Positions 47,209 to 60,411 of a stretch of 64,000 nt of DNA are shown here, piece after piece. The DNA is from Xestospongia bergquistia (lineage: Eukaryota; Porifera; Demospongiae; Haplosclerida; Petrosiidae), in assembly GCA_963965975.1 (NCBI GenBank), contig OZ014412.1, positions 6,140,501 to 6,204,500 on the forward strand. Direction: 5' to 3'. Under the pieces are notes generated by a model, which saw only the letters and a list, made by a program, of their open reading frames with translations, had not been told where the DNA came from and ran no database searches. A program made the position numbers and the translations under genes. The number at the start of each line of letters is the position of its first letter. The stretch's first letter is position 1.

Positions 47209-49089
47209 ATGATGAATTTGAATACTCTAATAAATTTTTTGACAGTTATACTTTTTGCTCAAGGTAATCTACAATAATACTGCTAGTTTTTTTAACTTTA
47301 TTGTACTCATTTGAAATAATTATAGTAAGTTCTCAAGTTATATCTTTAAAATGTCCTGATCAAGTGTGCCCTTTTCAACATACTGAGTTGAAATGCCATG
47401 TCAATGGAAACGTAATGCAATGGTATCACAATGTTACTGGACTTGGAATAATAATAGCCTTAATCAAATCAACTCACACCTTTACAACCCCAGATTATAC
47501 TACTACTTTTATCAATTATACCAATGTGTCTGGAATGTGGACAAAGTTAAGTTTTACTGCTACTACTAATAAAAATGAAACAATAGTTGAATGTCGGGAT
47601 TTAAGTGTTCCAAGTTTACCATCAAATTGTACAATAATGATAGCAGGTATAAAGTGATTTATATTGCTATATAATTGTCATTATATTTTAAGATCCTCCA
47701 AGTGATGCTCCTACAGGACTAGGTTTTATAGCTCTTACAAACACTTCAGTCACTCTCTACTGGTCACCTCCTGCTCTTCATCCTAACTGTATAGTTAACT
47801 ACACTGTTGAGATCAAGAAAACCAGTGATAATATATTGATCAGTAGTCTTAGTAGTAATATCATCAGTATTAATGTATCTACTGGTCTCTCTCAGTCAGT
47901 AGAGTATCAGTACAGAGTAGTAGGGTCTGATGCTATTAATAGGTTAGGACCCTATAGTGAATATAATATGTTCACTTTGGATGGTAAGAACTATATTATT
48001 TGTAAAGTAATGATATTATTTTATTAGTTCTACAGGGTGTACCACTAATCACTTATAAAATCATGAACATTACAGAGAAGTACACCATTGTTGTGATTTG
48101 GGAGGTATATATTACTATTTATAATAACTGTGTCTACTTTTTCATTTAGTCACCTCCTCTCTCCTCTCATCCTCCTCTCTTATATTACAAAGTCTATCAC
48201 AACATATCAGGTTCACTAACTGTTAATATAACTACTGTTACTAACATTACATTGACTGGAGTACTAGCTGGATATACCTACATTATAACAGTGGTACCAG
48301 TTAATATACTAGGAGATGGATACCCTAATAAGACTATAGGTTATTTTAATATTATTATAAAGTGTGTTATGTTTACTTCTCATACAGTTATCATTCCTAA
48401 AGAACCAATAATCACTAGTGTTGTAATAACATCATTTAATAAAAGTAATCAATGTATTATTTATCAGTAAATGTACTTATTATTTTATCTTCAATTATCA
48501 ATTATTCAATTATGCTTCAATTATCTCTTATTGTACATATTTTGTGATATGTATAGAAACTACAAGTTCAATGAGTTCATTGTCAACTCCAACAAGTGCT
48601 ATAACTTCTCACTTCACAGGTATATGTCCTGTGTAGTCTGTTTAATAAAATCTAGTTATCAATTTTACAGACAGTGTTTTGACTTCTTTGATTATTCTTA
48701 CAGTGACTACAACTTTAAATGTTTGTCCAAGTCAGTTAATAGTAAATTCTAAGATGCAATTAGATATATTTCCATTATAGCTAATGGAAAACAACAAATA
48801 TCTCAATTGTTGGGTAAATTATAAAACAAACATAATACATTACTGAATTGTTTACTTAACAGTGAGTATACCAGTCAGTATGTTCCTCACTTCTCTATTA
48901 ACTGCTGTTATTACTACACTTATTGTCCATCTCATTATGAGGAGGAGGAGGAGCTACAGTAAACACACTCCACCCAGTACTACTGCCCAATTAGGTCCAA
49001 TATATGATGATGCTAAGTTACCAGAGACTTCAGAACAGAAAGAGATCATTGAATTACAAGGAAATACTGCTTATGGATATATTAACTAG
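47209..49089 (+). CDS. Receptor I: Ig + 2 FN3 + TM + ITSM-like tail (457 aa)
   Basis: Ten exons join in frame: 47209-47263, 47326-47646, 47693-47983, 48028-48104, 48150-48339, 48388-48444, 48557-48619, 48671-48730, 48781-48813, 48863-49089. Signal peptide MMNLNTLINFLTVILFAQ. The Ig domain (19-125: ISLKCPDQVCP, LKCHVNG, MQWYH, VECRD) is a different lineage from A1. FN3-1 (126-222) and FN3-2 (223-311) are close to A1, so this is a mosaic of a distinct Ig exon on A1-like FN3, TM and tail exons. The stalk exon at 48671 could instead start at 48704; both keep frame. Its donor is GTCAGT, a weak site. TM follows residue 383; four Arg follow it and the tail ends NTAYGYIN. A second in-frame Met follows the first. 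No lesion was found. Confidence 0.8.
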
Positions 49090-50063
49090 AATATGACATG
49101 ATTTTCTTTGTTGTTGAGTAGGTTAAGCCACCAATATTGCAATTGGGCCTCAAACAAAACCCCATGAGCATTATTTTTTTCTTTGCTACTACTTATTTTG
49201 AAATACTACATATAGAGTATGCATGGGCAGTACCAGACAGTTAAGAGGCACAGTCGTGCTTAGATGTTGGAAATACGCTTATTGCAAACCATGCTTCTTC
49301 AATAACATTTATTCCTGCTCTACGTAATTGATACAATACCAAGCTTAATTTATTTGACTAGTTTTTAATGGCAGACCGTAAGTGATGACAAATATTATCA
49401 GCAGCTAATGGACAGTAGAGGTAGTTTCCAGACAGTACAGTATATTGATTTTTCACATGCAAAAATTGCTGTCTAAAGGTAAAGATAATGTCTACTGTTA
49501 TTTAGTACAAAGAGGTGTATTGTATTTCTCTGCAACAATATGGTAAAATTGCGCAAATTGTTGATATCTCAATACCAATAATAATGAAATGCACTTAAGT
49601 ACTTAACCTCGCTGCTTTTATTCTTTTGACCCTCCTCAAGTGACGTTATCACATGATGCACAAGATGATTATTGATGACTCAGCATATCTCTTCAATCAA
49701 AAGGGAAAAAGTTTTACCTTTTAGTGTGTTTACTGGGTACATTGCACTCTAATTGACAAAAGGTCCAATACTTTCTAACTTCTTAGTAAAAGTTAGTGAT
49801 TCTCCAATGACAGCTACGGTACTAGTATTTTTAGTTCGCACTCAATGTATCGACAAAGATAACTGCCAAAAGTTACTAAAACTGTCATAACTTTCAAAAA
49901 AAGTATTTTTGCAAAACTCTCTTTTAAAAGTTGGAAAATGTCATAAGCTGTGTGCAGGAGGTTTTTATTGAATTCTCGAGTCTTCACTGAAAGCTGTGCT
50001 ATTTTTCAAAGGTTTTTCAGACTTTTAAAGCTTTTTGTTCGTTTGACTCTCTTTTTGGGAGTA
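49090..50063. other. 3' flank of receptor I
   Basis: The first 130 bases (GTTGAGTAGGTTAAGCCACC...CATGAGCATT) recur after receptor J near 58905-58990, so I and J were duplicated together with their 3' flanks. The rest shows no exon. Confidence 0.5.
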
Positions 50064-51553
50064 TTCTTAAGGTAATAATATCCGAAATTTTTTCAGCTTT
50101 TTTTTGATGCAATCATGTGAAGATACTTGTTCTAATAATTGATCATGCTTTAAAAATAATTTTAAAACCTAGTACATTCCAGAAATGTAATTTGATTCCT
50201 TAATATCTGCAATGCTTTGGAGATGTTAAATAATAATATTAAAGAACCTAGAGGGCTGAAACTTTTGGAAATTAAAGATAACGTCAATTACTACAATTAT
50301 ACGGATGGATTTGTTTCTACAATAACATTTGAGTTATACAAATCGTACAAAGAAATGCATCCGTAAAAGTACTAACTATTGATCATTTTCGTTCTTGAAC
50401 TTGTCAGCAGGTTGTTACATTATCCACAGAATCAAAAATCACAACAACAGTATGTAACAGTGCAAAAGTCGCCATCTTGATAATGAATAGTCGATTTTCA
50501 TTAATTAAAGGCAATGAATACACTTAGTGTCAAGAAAGTGACTTTCGCGGGGTTAAAATAGTTAAATATTATTATTACTATTATTATTATTATTGTTATT
50601 ATTGTTATTAAAGCGTGGTCTGCTTTGAGATGAAGGCACATAAGACTACGAACAATAACAATAATAATAATAATAGTAATAACTAGACATACGTATACGC
50701 AGTGTAGAGCCTCGCGCAGTGAATTGCATACATTTTTGTATGCAGATATTATTTTTATCTTTCTGTTAAAATAGCTGGGCTAGGGAAGATAGCACGCATG
50801 ATTCCATGCACAGCTGGAGAATAATAGCAACAGTGCCATTTCAGGAGCACGTGAGCATACGTTTGCGGTTTGGGCTGAAATAATTGCATTCTCAAGCTTG
50901 ACACATACATACATACATACAAACTATCTGCGAGATGCGATGCACCATTATTTGCCTCGCGCTAAGGCGCTCGGCAATAATTATACATTTTATTTAACTA
51001 TTTTAACCCCGCGAAAGTCACTTATCAATAACCTGACACTAAGTGTTTCATTGCCTTTAATTAATGAAATCGATCATTCATTATCAAGATGGCGACTTTT
51101 GCACTGTTAGATACTGTTGTTGTGATTTTTGATTCTATGGAAATGTAACAACCTGCTGACAAGTTCAAGAACGGAAATGATCAATAGTTAGTACTTTTAC
51201 GGATGCATTTCTTTGTACGATTTGTATAACATATAATAATAATACTGATTAAAGTAAGCAAGGTTTATAGCTTTGTAAAAATGTCAAATATTAAGGTAGA
51301 AACAAATCCATCTGCATAATTGTTGTAATTGATTTTATCTTTAATTTCTAAAAGTTTTAGCCCTCTAGGTTCTTTAATATTATTATTTGACGTCTCCAAA
51401 ATATTGCAGATATTAAGGAATCAAATTACATTTCTGGAACGTACTAGGTTTTAAAATTATTTTTAAAGCATGATCAATTATTAGAACAAGTATCTTCACA
51501 TGATTGCATCAAAAAAATGCTGAAAAAAATTTCGGATATTATTGCCTTAAGAA
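50064..51553. mobile_element. Foldback element with arms of about 0.5 kb
   Basis: The left arm (about 50064-50570) and right arm (about 50988-51553) are long, high-similarity inverted repeats. Each outer end reads TTCTTAAGG(T/C)AATAATATCCG into the element. The inner ends contain AAGTGACTTTCGCGGGGTTA and its complement. The right arm has an extra stretch of roughly 55 bases near 51230-51300. The spacer of about 417 bp holds further inverted ATT/AAT triplet runs and a short (CATA)n run near 50905-50922. No transposase-like ORF is present, so it would be non-autonomous. No clear target-site duplication was found. Confidence 0.75.
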
Positions 51554-54500
51554 GTGCAGAAGTTTTGCTACCGTCTACTATAGTTTGGTGGCTACCAGTA
51601 CTGTGTTTGCCGAGTTAAAGCAGTTCAAAGCCATTTGCCCAGTCAACAGACACATTAGCCTCGTACCCAGGCGTTCGCGAAAGAAAAGAAAGCCTGGTAA
51701 CTGCTGTTTGCTCATGCGTTTAATTTCCACAGATTTCTTGGAAAAAAGTATACTTTATATAGGAATCCTCCGTCAACTATAATGTCAAAATTTCTTTTAC
51801 TGCAATGTTAGACTATTTGTGATGGCTACTTAGATAGTACTGATAGAAACTTTTTTGCTGCTCTACTCTAACCTGTAAAGTAGCTAGGAAGGTAACTCTT
51901 GTTCATTGAAGCTATATATCATGGAAAAGATGTCTTAGTGTCGTTTTGATCCCAACAGCACTGAACAAGTTCGACGCTCTTTTTAAACCTCTGCACAACC
52001 AACAAACTCGTGTAGAAATGTCACTAATGTAAACCCAGCCCATTTCTAGTTATTTAATTAAAAATATTGTAATTATGATGTCACTATATTGCAGTAATTA
52101 TGCGCATGTCCAAGCAGTATATAGATTTCGCGAAAGCCTACTGACAGACTACCCTCGCTATGCGCCCACGCACAGCAAGGTTAATAAGCTTATCTTATTA
52201 AACAATTAATGTCTCCATATAGTTCTATAGTGCTCTATCGTACTGAAAGCATTATACTATTAATGTACACAGTATTACACTGAAAACTTGCTGGATAGAG
52301 TATTGTGATTACTTCTCAACTTTAATAATTGAATCATAGGCTACTTGAGTATAATTTTAAAGTAATCATTATAGTTATTATTACTTTCAATATGTCATTA
52401 TTATAATTGCTAATAATAGATTCTTATCAGTTGTGTAGCTGGCAAATGTACATATAGTCATTGTTATTATTATTACAATATTCATTGACTATTAAAAGCT
52501 ATTGTCTTTCAATAGGAGGTACAGACCAAATACCAGTACAGATGTACAAGGTTTATTAGTATAATATGTATACATTTATTAAATGTTTGGCTTTCAATAA
52601 AGAATAATGAATAGCGAGTCCTTAATGATTATATTAACAGACATGAGTACTTTCTTATATAAGGAGAACTATTGAATTGAGTCATATGATAATTGTGTCA
52701 TTGTTGAGTCATTTGGTAGCTGATGATGCATATAAACAATATATATGTTATGTGCTACCATACAGTACTGTTACTATATCCCATACTATTAACATAATTG
52801 TATGTGCTAATATACCCTTATAGCTGCCCTCATTGTAAAGACAGTTAGCTAATAATGTGTAAACCTAAAGCATTACATTTAGCAGTTATAATCTAATTAG
52901 GAAAATGTTATTGTAATAACAGTGACCTTGTTAATTGAGTTATGTCATATTAAATTTTACTAAATTACCCTAAAGACCAGTATATGTATTTGTATTACAC
53001 ATAGACAATACATTATAATATTACACAGTTATAATAGTACATTGTACTGTGTCTATAATATGTGTTATATAATAATAGTTAATAATTTATATTAATTATA
53101 TGTGTGTGTTTATATGTAACCTAATAATGGAATAAACATTGATGATGTTGTGACATATTTTACTAATTACTTAATTGTAAACAGTATATCTTATATAAAC
53201 AATATACTTCTTTAAACAACAATATATATTTACTATTATATCAGTATTATGATATTATGTTGTATCATTATATAGTACCTTGTAATGTTAACTGTGTCAG
53301 TTTTTTAGTGTGACTTAGTTAATAAGGAATCTAAACAGACTCTAATGGACAGGTGTGTGTACATTATCTCAGTACTATGTATAATATGAAGCCTACATGG
53401 AAACAACAACAATGTAAGAAAATGATAAACTTCATGCTGATATGTAAAGTAAACATATGATAATTATGACAAATTATGACATTATCGATAAAGTATACAA
53501 ATCAAAAAGCATTTATGTGTATTTTCCATTAGTATATAGCAACAACAACAGTATAAGAAGAATGATAAACATTATAAAGACCTTAAAGTAAATATATATA
53601 ATTAATGAATCCTTTAATAAAGTACACAATGTAAAAGTATATGTACAACTACTTAGACTGTTCCATATATTTCATTCCAAGATCACATGTTTCGAACTTT
53701 AATTTTGATAAGTCTGTCTGGAACCACTATAAAGCATCATTACCATCACAACCACAATGATGTCAATGATAGTGGTGGGTGGGCCCCATGAATTTTATTG
53801 CAAATGGTACATTTCCACTGACTTCCTCCTATTTTGGCCTCCCAATTAACTTATGTTTTCTGCAATAATATTTGCAATCTCTTAATATTATTCACAACCT
53901 TGTTTTATAAATTTACAGTCAAAATATTGTATTACTTGAGAGAGAGAGAGAGAGAATTTATATGGCTGCATTCATAGTAAAGTTTACCCCTCTCATATAA
54001 CAAGTACATATATTTATATATTTCATACCAATACCATCTATTGATACATAAATTAATTGATCATAAATTGTACATTTACATGTACAAGGAACATGTCAAT
54101 TTAATTTTAGTATCTATTATACTATTTGAGCTATTCATTATATATGTCAATGTTATTGGCTGGTTTTATGTATAACTTGTCCCAAGATTATATCATCCTA
54201 TAGGTTTCTATTCCCTAGACTCCAAAAAGCACAGTATTGTCTCCAGACTCCTACACCACTAAATAAAAAGGCATACCTTTTACTAGGGGGCATGGTAGTC
54301 TGGGGGACGAGACATCAAGAATATGTCATATATGTTATAATGTTATATCCTTTAATGTCAACGGTGTTATTAATAGGTAGATTCCAGTATAGTCATCTAT
54401 TGTTGTTCTTTTCATTACTGTTGTTCTCAATATTAAGACCCTAATATTATAATGGGACTACATGATGAAATGACATTAAAACAATTATTTATGAATAAAA

Positions 54501-55002
54501 GCAAGTGTCCAGGGATATACATTATGTATAGAGATAGAGAATTTTTTCTCAAACAATAAACAAGTATAAGTCAAGCATCTTGCTCATTGCAAAAAGTCTT
54601 GCCTGTCTACTGTTTAAGTAAAGAATTCCCACCACTATACGTTAAATATTATTACATTAATAGATTACCTAATTTTTGAATGATGGAACTTATTTATCTA
54701 GGTATAACTGGTTTAGACCTAAATACACATAGCTATATCTTTATTATTCATATTTCAGTATGTTACTGTAAGGGACATCATATGATGTCATAGTAGCTGT
54801 ATAGGGTTAATATCATTAAGAAATTTTCCATTAAGATTTGATGTTGTTGTGCAGTGTAATTAAAAAGAGTTAGCAGGCAGGGTCCAGTTTAATTGTAGTT
54901 CTCACATAAAAATATAGTAGCAGTGATGTCAAAAGGAGACCCGAAGGATCTAGCAAAGTCACATCAACACAAGTAATACAACATAAAGGAATGTACTATA
55001 TA
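51554..55002. other. Long intergenic region without recognisable genes
   Basis: I see no receptor exons, no long ORF and no RNA gene. Near 51650-51700 and 52130-52190 are CG-rich phrases typical of interspersed repeats (CCTCGTACCCAGGCG; CGCGAAAGCC...CGCTATGCGCCCACGC). A short (GA)n tract is at 53939-53956. The ORF 51504-51782 begins inside the right arm of the foldback element and is not supported. Confidence 0.45.
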
Positions 55003-55105
55003 CATGTCATGTACATAATACTCAACAACACCGACACATATAGTAATTATAACATGTGGTCTGTTCAGTTTATATTAACTATCATAAAATATGTACTTCA
55101 TTGTT
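55003..55105 (+). repeat. Dispersed receptor-flank repeat, copy 6
   Basis: It contains ACATGTCATGTACATAATAC, CAACAACACCGACACATA and TAATTATAACATGTGGTCTG followed by the TTAACTATCATAA end. It precedes the orphan receptor 3' end M. Confidence 0.55.
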
Positions 55106-55581
55106 TATCCTAATCATTCACTATTGGTTACACATCATTAGCGACATCATATTGTAAGTGACATAATATAATTACCTTTCTAGTAAATTTATAATTCATT
55201 TCAAGTTAATAAGTTGGGATAATAATTTTGAATGTGTTTTATCATAGGAAATTTCATAGATTAATGATATAGCTATAACATTATGATGATAACAATGAAA
55301 AAAGTGACAAGCTCTTAATTAGGTCTGTTAAAGTATCAGTACTGACACAATGACCATCACAATGAGGTAATACACAATATACCACATATTATAACTATAA
55401 CTATTAATCAAGTTTTCAATATTATACTTACAAAACACTACATGACAAAGATACTGTTATATAAAAAGAAACAGTACATAGTATAAAAACTTCATGTTTT
55501 CTACTACATGCATATCAATGTAAAATCTAGGCCATCCCTAAATACCTGTATAAATGTGTTATACCAATATTTTGATTATAG

Positions 55582-56105
55582 GACCCGCACTTACTCCAAC
55601 AATAATACCTTCAGTCCTTGCTACAACTACTGTAACAAATCCCCCTACAGATAGACCTAGTAGTGGTAAGTAAGATTACATTGCATTTTTTATTTCTACT
55701 GTTCTTCACTATCTCTCTTATATTTAGTAGTAAGTGATGGAGTTATTGCTGGAACTGTAATTAGTAGTGTTATCTTACTAGTACTAATAATAATTGTTAT
55801 CTTAACTATTGTAGTAAATATACTAGCATTACTGAGTTGTACTGTCACAGTATTACCACTGTATGTGTGTCTTACTAGTGTCCAGTACTAAACAGAATAG
55901 AGATGACACTAGTCCAGTGATAAAAGAGTTCTTCTCAGAGAAAAATGAAGCCTATGGTATAACTAAAGGATCAGATGATCAGTCACCAATTGAAGTAACA
56001 GAGAATGTATCATATAGTACAATGGAACAACAACCATCACTTAATACTTCTCCAGTTTATGAGACAATAATAATAAAACAACTATTATTGTCTTTTATTT
56101 TTTAA
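55582..56105 (+). CDS. Orphan receptor 3' end M: stalk, TM and Tyr tail
   Basis: Exon 55582-55665 is a Pro/Thr-rich stalk in phase 1-1. The exon from 55728 encodes a TM helix (VIAGTVISSVILLVLIIIVIL). Read straight through, it ends at TAA near 55890. Removing a 48-bp intron (a GTTGTA donor after CTG A at about 55835, a TACTAG acceptor at about 55878) gives a tail with EAYGIT, VSYSTM and PVYETI. The stop is at 56103-56105, though a further 3' exon is possible. The TM resembles that of K in character but not in sequence. No leader, Ig or FN3 exon lies in the 500 bases before it. It is either the remainder of a deleted receptor or the end of a gene with distant exons. Confidence 0.5.
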
Positions 56106-56206
56106 AATGTAATGTGCATTTTTCAGGAAATCATATTTTTTAAAATATGAAGAAACTTGAATCACATTTAAAAAGTTTCAAAACCACAATTCGTATTCAT
56201 AAATGA

Positions 56207-56550
56207 ATGAATATAGGATTATCAACAGTAGTATTTGATAACAGTCAAGTCCAACTCACTTTGTCTCCACCTTCTGATCACTCTATCTGTATTACTAAAT
56301 TTATACCAGAGCTATTAGTGATATTGCAAGGGACAAGACAGCTAGTACTAGTAAAACAATATTGGAATTATCAAGTTTTCATCAGGAATATTAATGTGCA
56401 TAACATTAGTGTTGCTGGAGTAGATAAAAGATTTATAAATAACTTTATTTAATTCAATTTAGTTCCAGATCATGTTATAGACTTTCAACATAATATGCTT
56501 TTACATTTGATTTAACATTAATTGTCGATATCACTGTCTACTGAAATGTA
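56207..56550 (+). pseudogene. FN3 relic of the G lineage
   Basis: 56207-56300 reads GLSTVVFDNSQVQLTLSPPSD (Trp changed to Leu) and HSICITKF, as in receptor G at 37.2 kb, then loses frame. A second exon at about 56462-56549 copies the G FN3-2a exon with stops (TGA in place of the Trp codon). It lacks all other exons. Confidence 0.7.
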
Positions 56551-56958
56551 AGTTTAGGAGTACCTTTATAGTTAACTGAACTAATTATAAGATATCAATA
56601 TCTTTGAACTATAAATTTGTAGTCAGTTAACATCTTTTTATTGTGTATTCCTGTGCTATTATGTAGGGATGATGTAACTCCCCTACTATCTTGCTTGTAA
56701 TCTTTGTAAAGGACTGACATTAAACTAGTCATCCCTATATTTAAAATATTTTTTAGAAAATATTTTTATTTACTCGTCACTAAAGAATGTACCAACAGCC
56801 ATACTTTAATGCAAAATTAATACATTGTTTAGGTTCCACTGTTAGGGGAATAGTTTTCAATTTTACATCGAAGACAGTTAGTATTGTGTAATATTTAAAT
56901 GATGAAGTTAACCAATACGTAATAACGAGAGTGTTACTTATTCACTTGAACTGTCGTC
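56551..56958. promoter_or_regulatory. Upstream region of receptor J
   Basis: From about 56795 on it resembles the region before receptor K (phrases TACTTTAATGC(A/G)AAATTAATACATT, TTTAGGTTCCA, GGAGTGT/GAGAGTGTTACTTATTCA). It is thus a shared, probably promoter-bearing duplication. No specific binding site can be named. Confidence 0.4.
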
Positions 56959-58738
56959 ATGGTAAATTTGAATAATGCTCTAATAGTTTCTTTGGCGGTT
57001 ATACTTTTTTATCGAGGTAATCTAAAACAATGCTACTAGTTGAAGTTTACTGCATTCATTTGAAATAATTATAGTAAGTTCTCAAGTTATATCTTTAAAA
57101 TGTCCTGATCAAGTGTGCCCTTTGGAACATACTGAGTTGACATGTCATCTCAATGGAAACGTAATGCAATGGTATCACAGTGGAACTGGACTTGGAATAA
57201 TAATAGCTATTATCAAATCAACTCACACCTTTACAACCCCAGATTATACTGCCACTTTTATCAATTATACCAATGTGTCTGGAATGTGGACAAAGCTAAG
57301 TTTTACTGCTACTACTAATAAAAATGAAACAATAGTTGAATGTCGGGATTTAAGTGTTCCAAGTTTACCATCAAATTGTACAATAATGATAGCAGGTATA
57401 AAGTGATTTATATTGCTATATAATTGTCATTATATTTTAAGATCCTCCAAGTGATGCTCCTACAGGACTGGGTTTTACAGCTCTTACAAACACTTCAGTC
57501 ACTCTCTACTGGTCACCTCCTACTCTTCATCCTAACTGTATAGTTAACTACACTGTTGAGATCAAGAAAACCAGTGATAATATATTGATCAGTAGTCTTA
57601 GTAGTAATATCATCAGTATTAATGTATCTACTGGTCTCTCTCAGTCAGTAGAGTATCAGTACAGAGTAGTAGGGTCTGATGCTATTAATAGGTTAGGACC
57701 CTATAGTGAATATAACATGTTCACTTTGGATGGTAAGAACTATATTATTTGTAAAATAATGATATTATTTTATTAGTTCTACAGGGTGTACCACTAATCA
57801 TTTATAATATTATAAACAATACAGAGAACTATAATATTTCTATTGTTTGGAAGGTATATCTAAATTTGCAAAAATCTTCAGTTATTCTAGCTTTTCGTTT
57901 AGTCACCTCCTCTCTCCTCTCGTCCTCCTCTCTTGTACTACAAAGTGTATCATAGCATATCAGATGCACTAACTGTTAATATAACTACTCTTACTAACAT
58001 TACATTGACTGGAGTACTAGCTGGATATACCTACATTATAACAGTGGTACCAGTTAATATACTAGGAGATGGATACCCTAATAATGTTATAGGTTAGATT
58101 ATTTCAAACAAAACTATAGTTTTTGAAATTATTTAAGTAACTGTTCCTGGCATAAAACCAAGTATGTCATCATCATATATAACCAGTCAACTAATTACAG
58201 GTAATGTATAATTGGTAAAACTTTAAAGTCATCATACAATTAATTATAGGTACATTTATTACAACATTTATGTCTATAAACATACTTAGTCCATTTAATA
58301 AAATGTCTAATTATCTATTTTATAGATATTGTCTTGGCTTCTTTGGTTATTCCTACAGTGACTGTAACTTCAAGTGTTTGTCCAAGTCAGTTAATAGTAA
58401 ATTCTAAGATACAATTAGATATATTTACATTATAGCTAATGGAAAACAAATGTCACACTTATCAGGTAATTTATAAAACAAGCATCTTACATTACTGAAT
58501 TGTTTACTTAACAGTGAGTATACCAGTCAGTATGTTCCTCTCTTCTCTATTAACTGCTGTTATTACTATACTTATTGTCTATCTCATTATGAGAAGGAGG
58601 AGCTACAATAAAGATACTCCGCCCATTATTACTACCCAATTAGGTCCGATATATGATGATGTTAAGTTACCAGAGACCTCAGAACAGAAAGAAATCATTG
58701 AATTACAAGGAAATACTGCTTATGGATATATAAATTAG
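56959..58738 (+). CDS. Receptor J: Ig + 2 FN3 + class A TM/tail (437 aa)
   Basis: Nine exons join in frame: 56959-57016, 57075-57395, 57442-57732, 57777-57853, 57903-58092, 58138-58200, 58326-58385, 58436-58465, 58515-58738. Signal peptide MVNLNNALIVSLAVILFYR. Ig at 20-126, close to receptor I (CPDQVCP, LTCHLNG, VECRD). FN3 domains at 127-223 and 224-312. Short stalk 313-363. TM begins at about residue 370; the tail carries PIYDDV and ends NTAYGYIN. Its intron after FN3-2b (58093-58137) starts GTTAGA and would give an immediate stop if retained, which confirms the splice site used in the other genes. From the leader to about 58273 it is almost identical to receptor K, but the stalk end, TM and tail are of the other class. 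No lesion was found. Confidence 0.82.
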
Positions 58739-60411
58739 ATCTTATGTGCATAATTGATGCATACATTTTCCCACATATGGTATCGTAGCAAATTTTTGGT
58801 ACCTATAACTTCAATACTAGAACACTTAATAAATGTTCTAATTTATGATGGTTACAATGATAAACATTGTAAATTTTGTTAAATGACATCATGTTCTCTG
58901 TAGTTGAGTAGGTGGAGGCACCAATATCCAACCTCAAATGAAATCTTATGAGCATCGTTTCCTTTTGTTTTTTACTACTTTTTTTTACTTTTGAAATACT
59001 ACGTATAGATGTGTACATTAGATTTTTATAATTGCAATTTGAAATCTTATGTTATTTTGTAAACAGTGTAACTATTGTATAACTATTGTAATACAAAAAC
59101 AAAGACAAGTTTAGCAATTATAACTGCATTCAAAGTATGTACACATTATGAACGTGTCAATAAAATGGTGACTTGTTTTGTTCTTATAAGTTGTTAATAT
59201 AAGAAAGGTAGCCTTTAATTGAATCTTCCTTGATGAGCTCATACCAAGAAGCTCATATAATATTATACATTGAATTACTATGGTATATCAGTGTCAAAAT
59301 CACTCATGTGATACCAATAAGTCATGGAATATTAACTTTTAAAAAAAACTCTTTTAACTTACTTAAACCCAAAAGCATAGATGGATAATGCACTGCAATC
59401 ATTGTATTAGACTTTTTGACTCATTCGGTACACTTGTCTGTCATATCAATGATGAATGAATATCTATAATTCTATATCTTTGTAATTTAAATAACATAAG
59501 CTTGTACAATAGTTTCTTTTTGTAATTAGTACATATTTGTCTCTTATATGGCACATAATTTTAGCCAAATGTAAAATATTAAGGAGTAGTAAAGTTTGCT
59601 ATTAAAGCACGAGTAGGATTATAATTTGACCCTACACCCTAAATAAATGTACATGCTCAAACTTAAATATATATAAGCAGAGTTCACTGACTTGAAAGTT
59701 TCTTATTGGCACAAAAGGTATGCCATAACATGTGGTCAAAAACAATCATAGGACTGTCTGGCACATACAAATGTGGCCTAATATAAACCTGAATGTGTCT
59801 CATATCACCTTATTAAGTACAATGAATTATTCCCATCAACAAAAGAGATCAGCCTGATAATGCCTTAACACTTGAAGCATCCTACCACAGTTGTACTCTA
59901 GAAGTCCCAATTGCCATAACCTGTTATGATCCTTCATTATATTCAAGTACTCCTACAAACATTCATCTAAGTATGTCAACTAATTATGTTCTGTTGTGTT
60001 TTCACATTACCAGTTCATGCAAGTAAAATATGACTTTAGGATAACTTGAGTGTTCACACAACACTTCATGATCATGATACTTGTTGCTTCATCAGTAGTC
60101 ACATATATAATTATAATCAGTATATACATGTTATTACATTGTATATTTACATATACAGATTGACATAAACAACAACACAAACCTCTAACTAAACAATAAA
60201 AAGTCCACATTATTGAATTTGCTATATAAATGTTAGTTACATTATATAGTGAGACATGCTCCCTCACATCAATGTAGTTCTATAATTATATCAAACCATA
60301 TAAGGACAAAAGTAATGTTACTATAATCAGAAATAAACAGATTACATACAAAACCAAATGAGTTCAGCCTAATATATCAACACTCCAAGTAGTTAAGATA
60401 GTAGAGACCAC
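58739..60411. other. Convergent intergenic region between J and L
   Basis: The J 3' flank (homologous to the flank of I up to about 58990) is followed by AT-rich sequence without exons. The minus ORFs 58803-59018 and 60007-60267 have no homologues in the window; the second lies downstream of the L stop and is not joined to L by a clear splice pair. Confidence 0.45.

Noticed and set aside
50571-50987. CRISPR-like array in the triplet-rich spacer
   Set aside because: These are simple ATT/AAT and CATA repeats without unique spacers, in animal DNA.
51504-51782. 92-codon basic ORF
   Set aside because: It starts in the right arm of the foldback element and runs into repeat-like DNA; no domain is visible.
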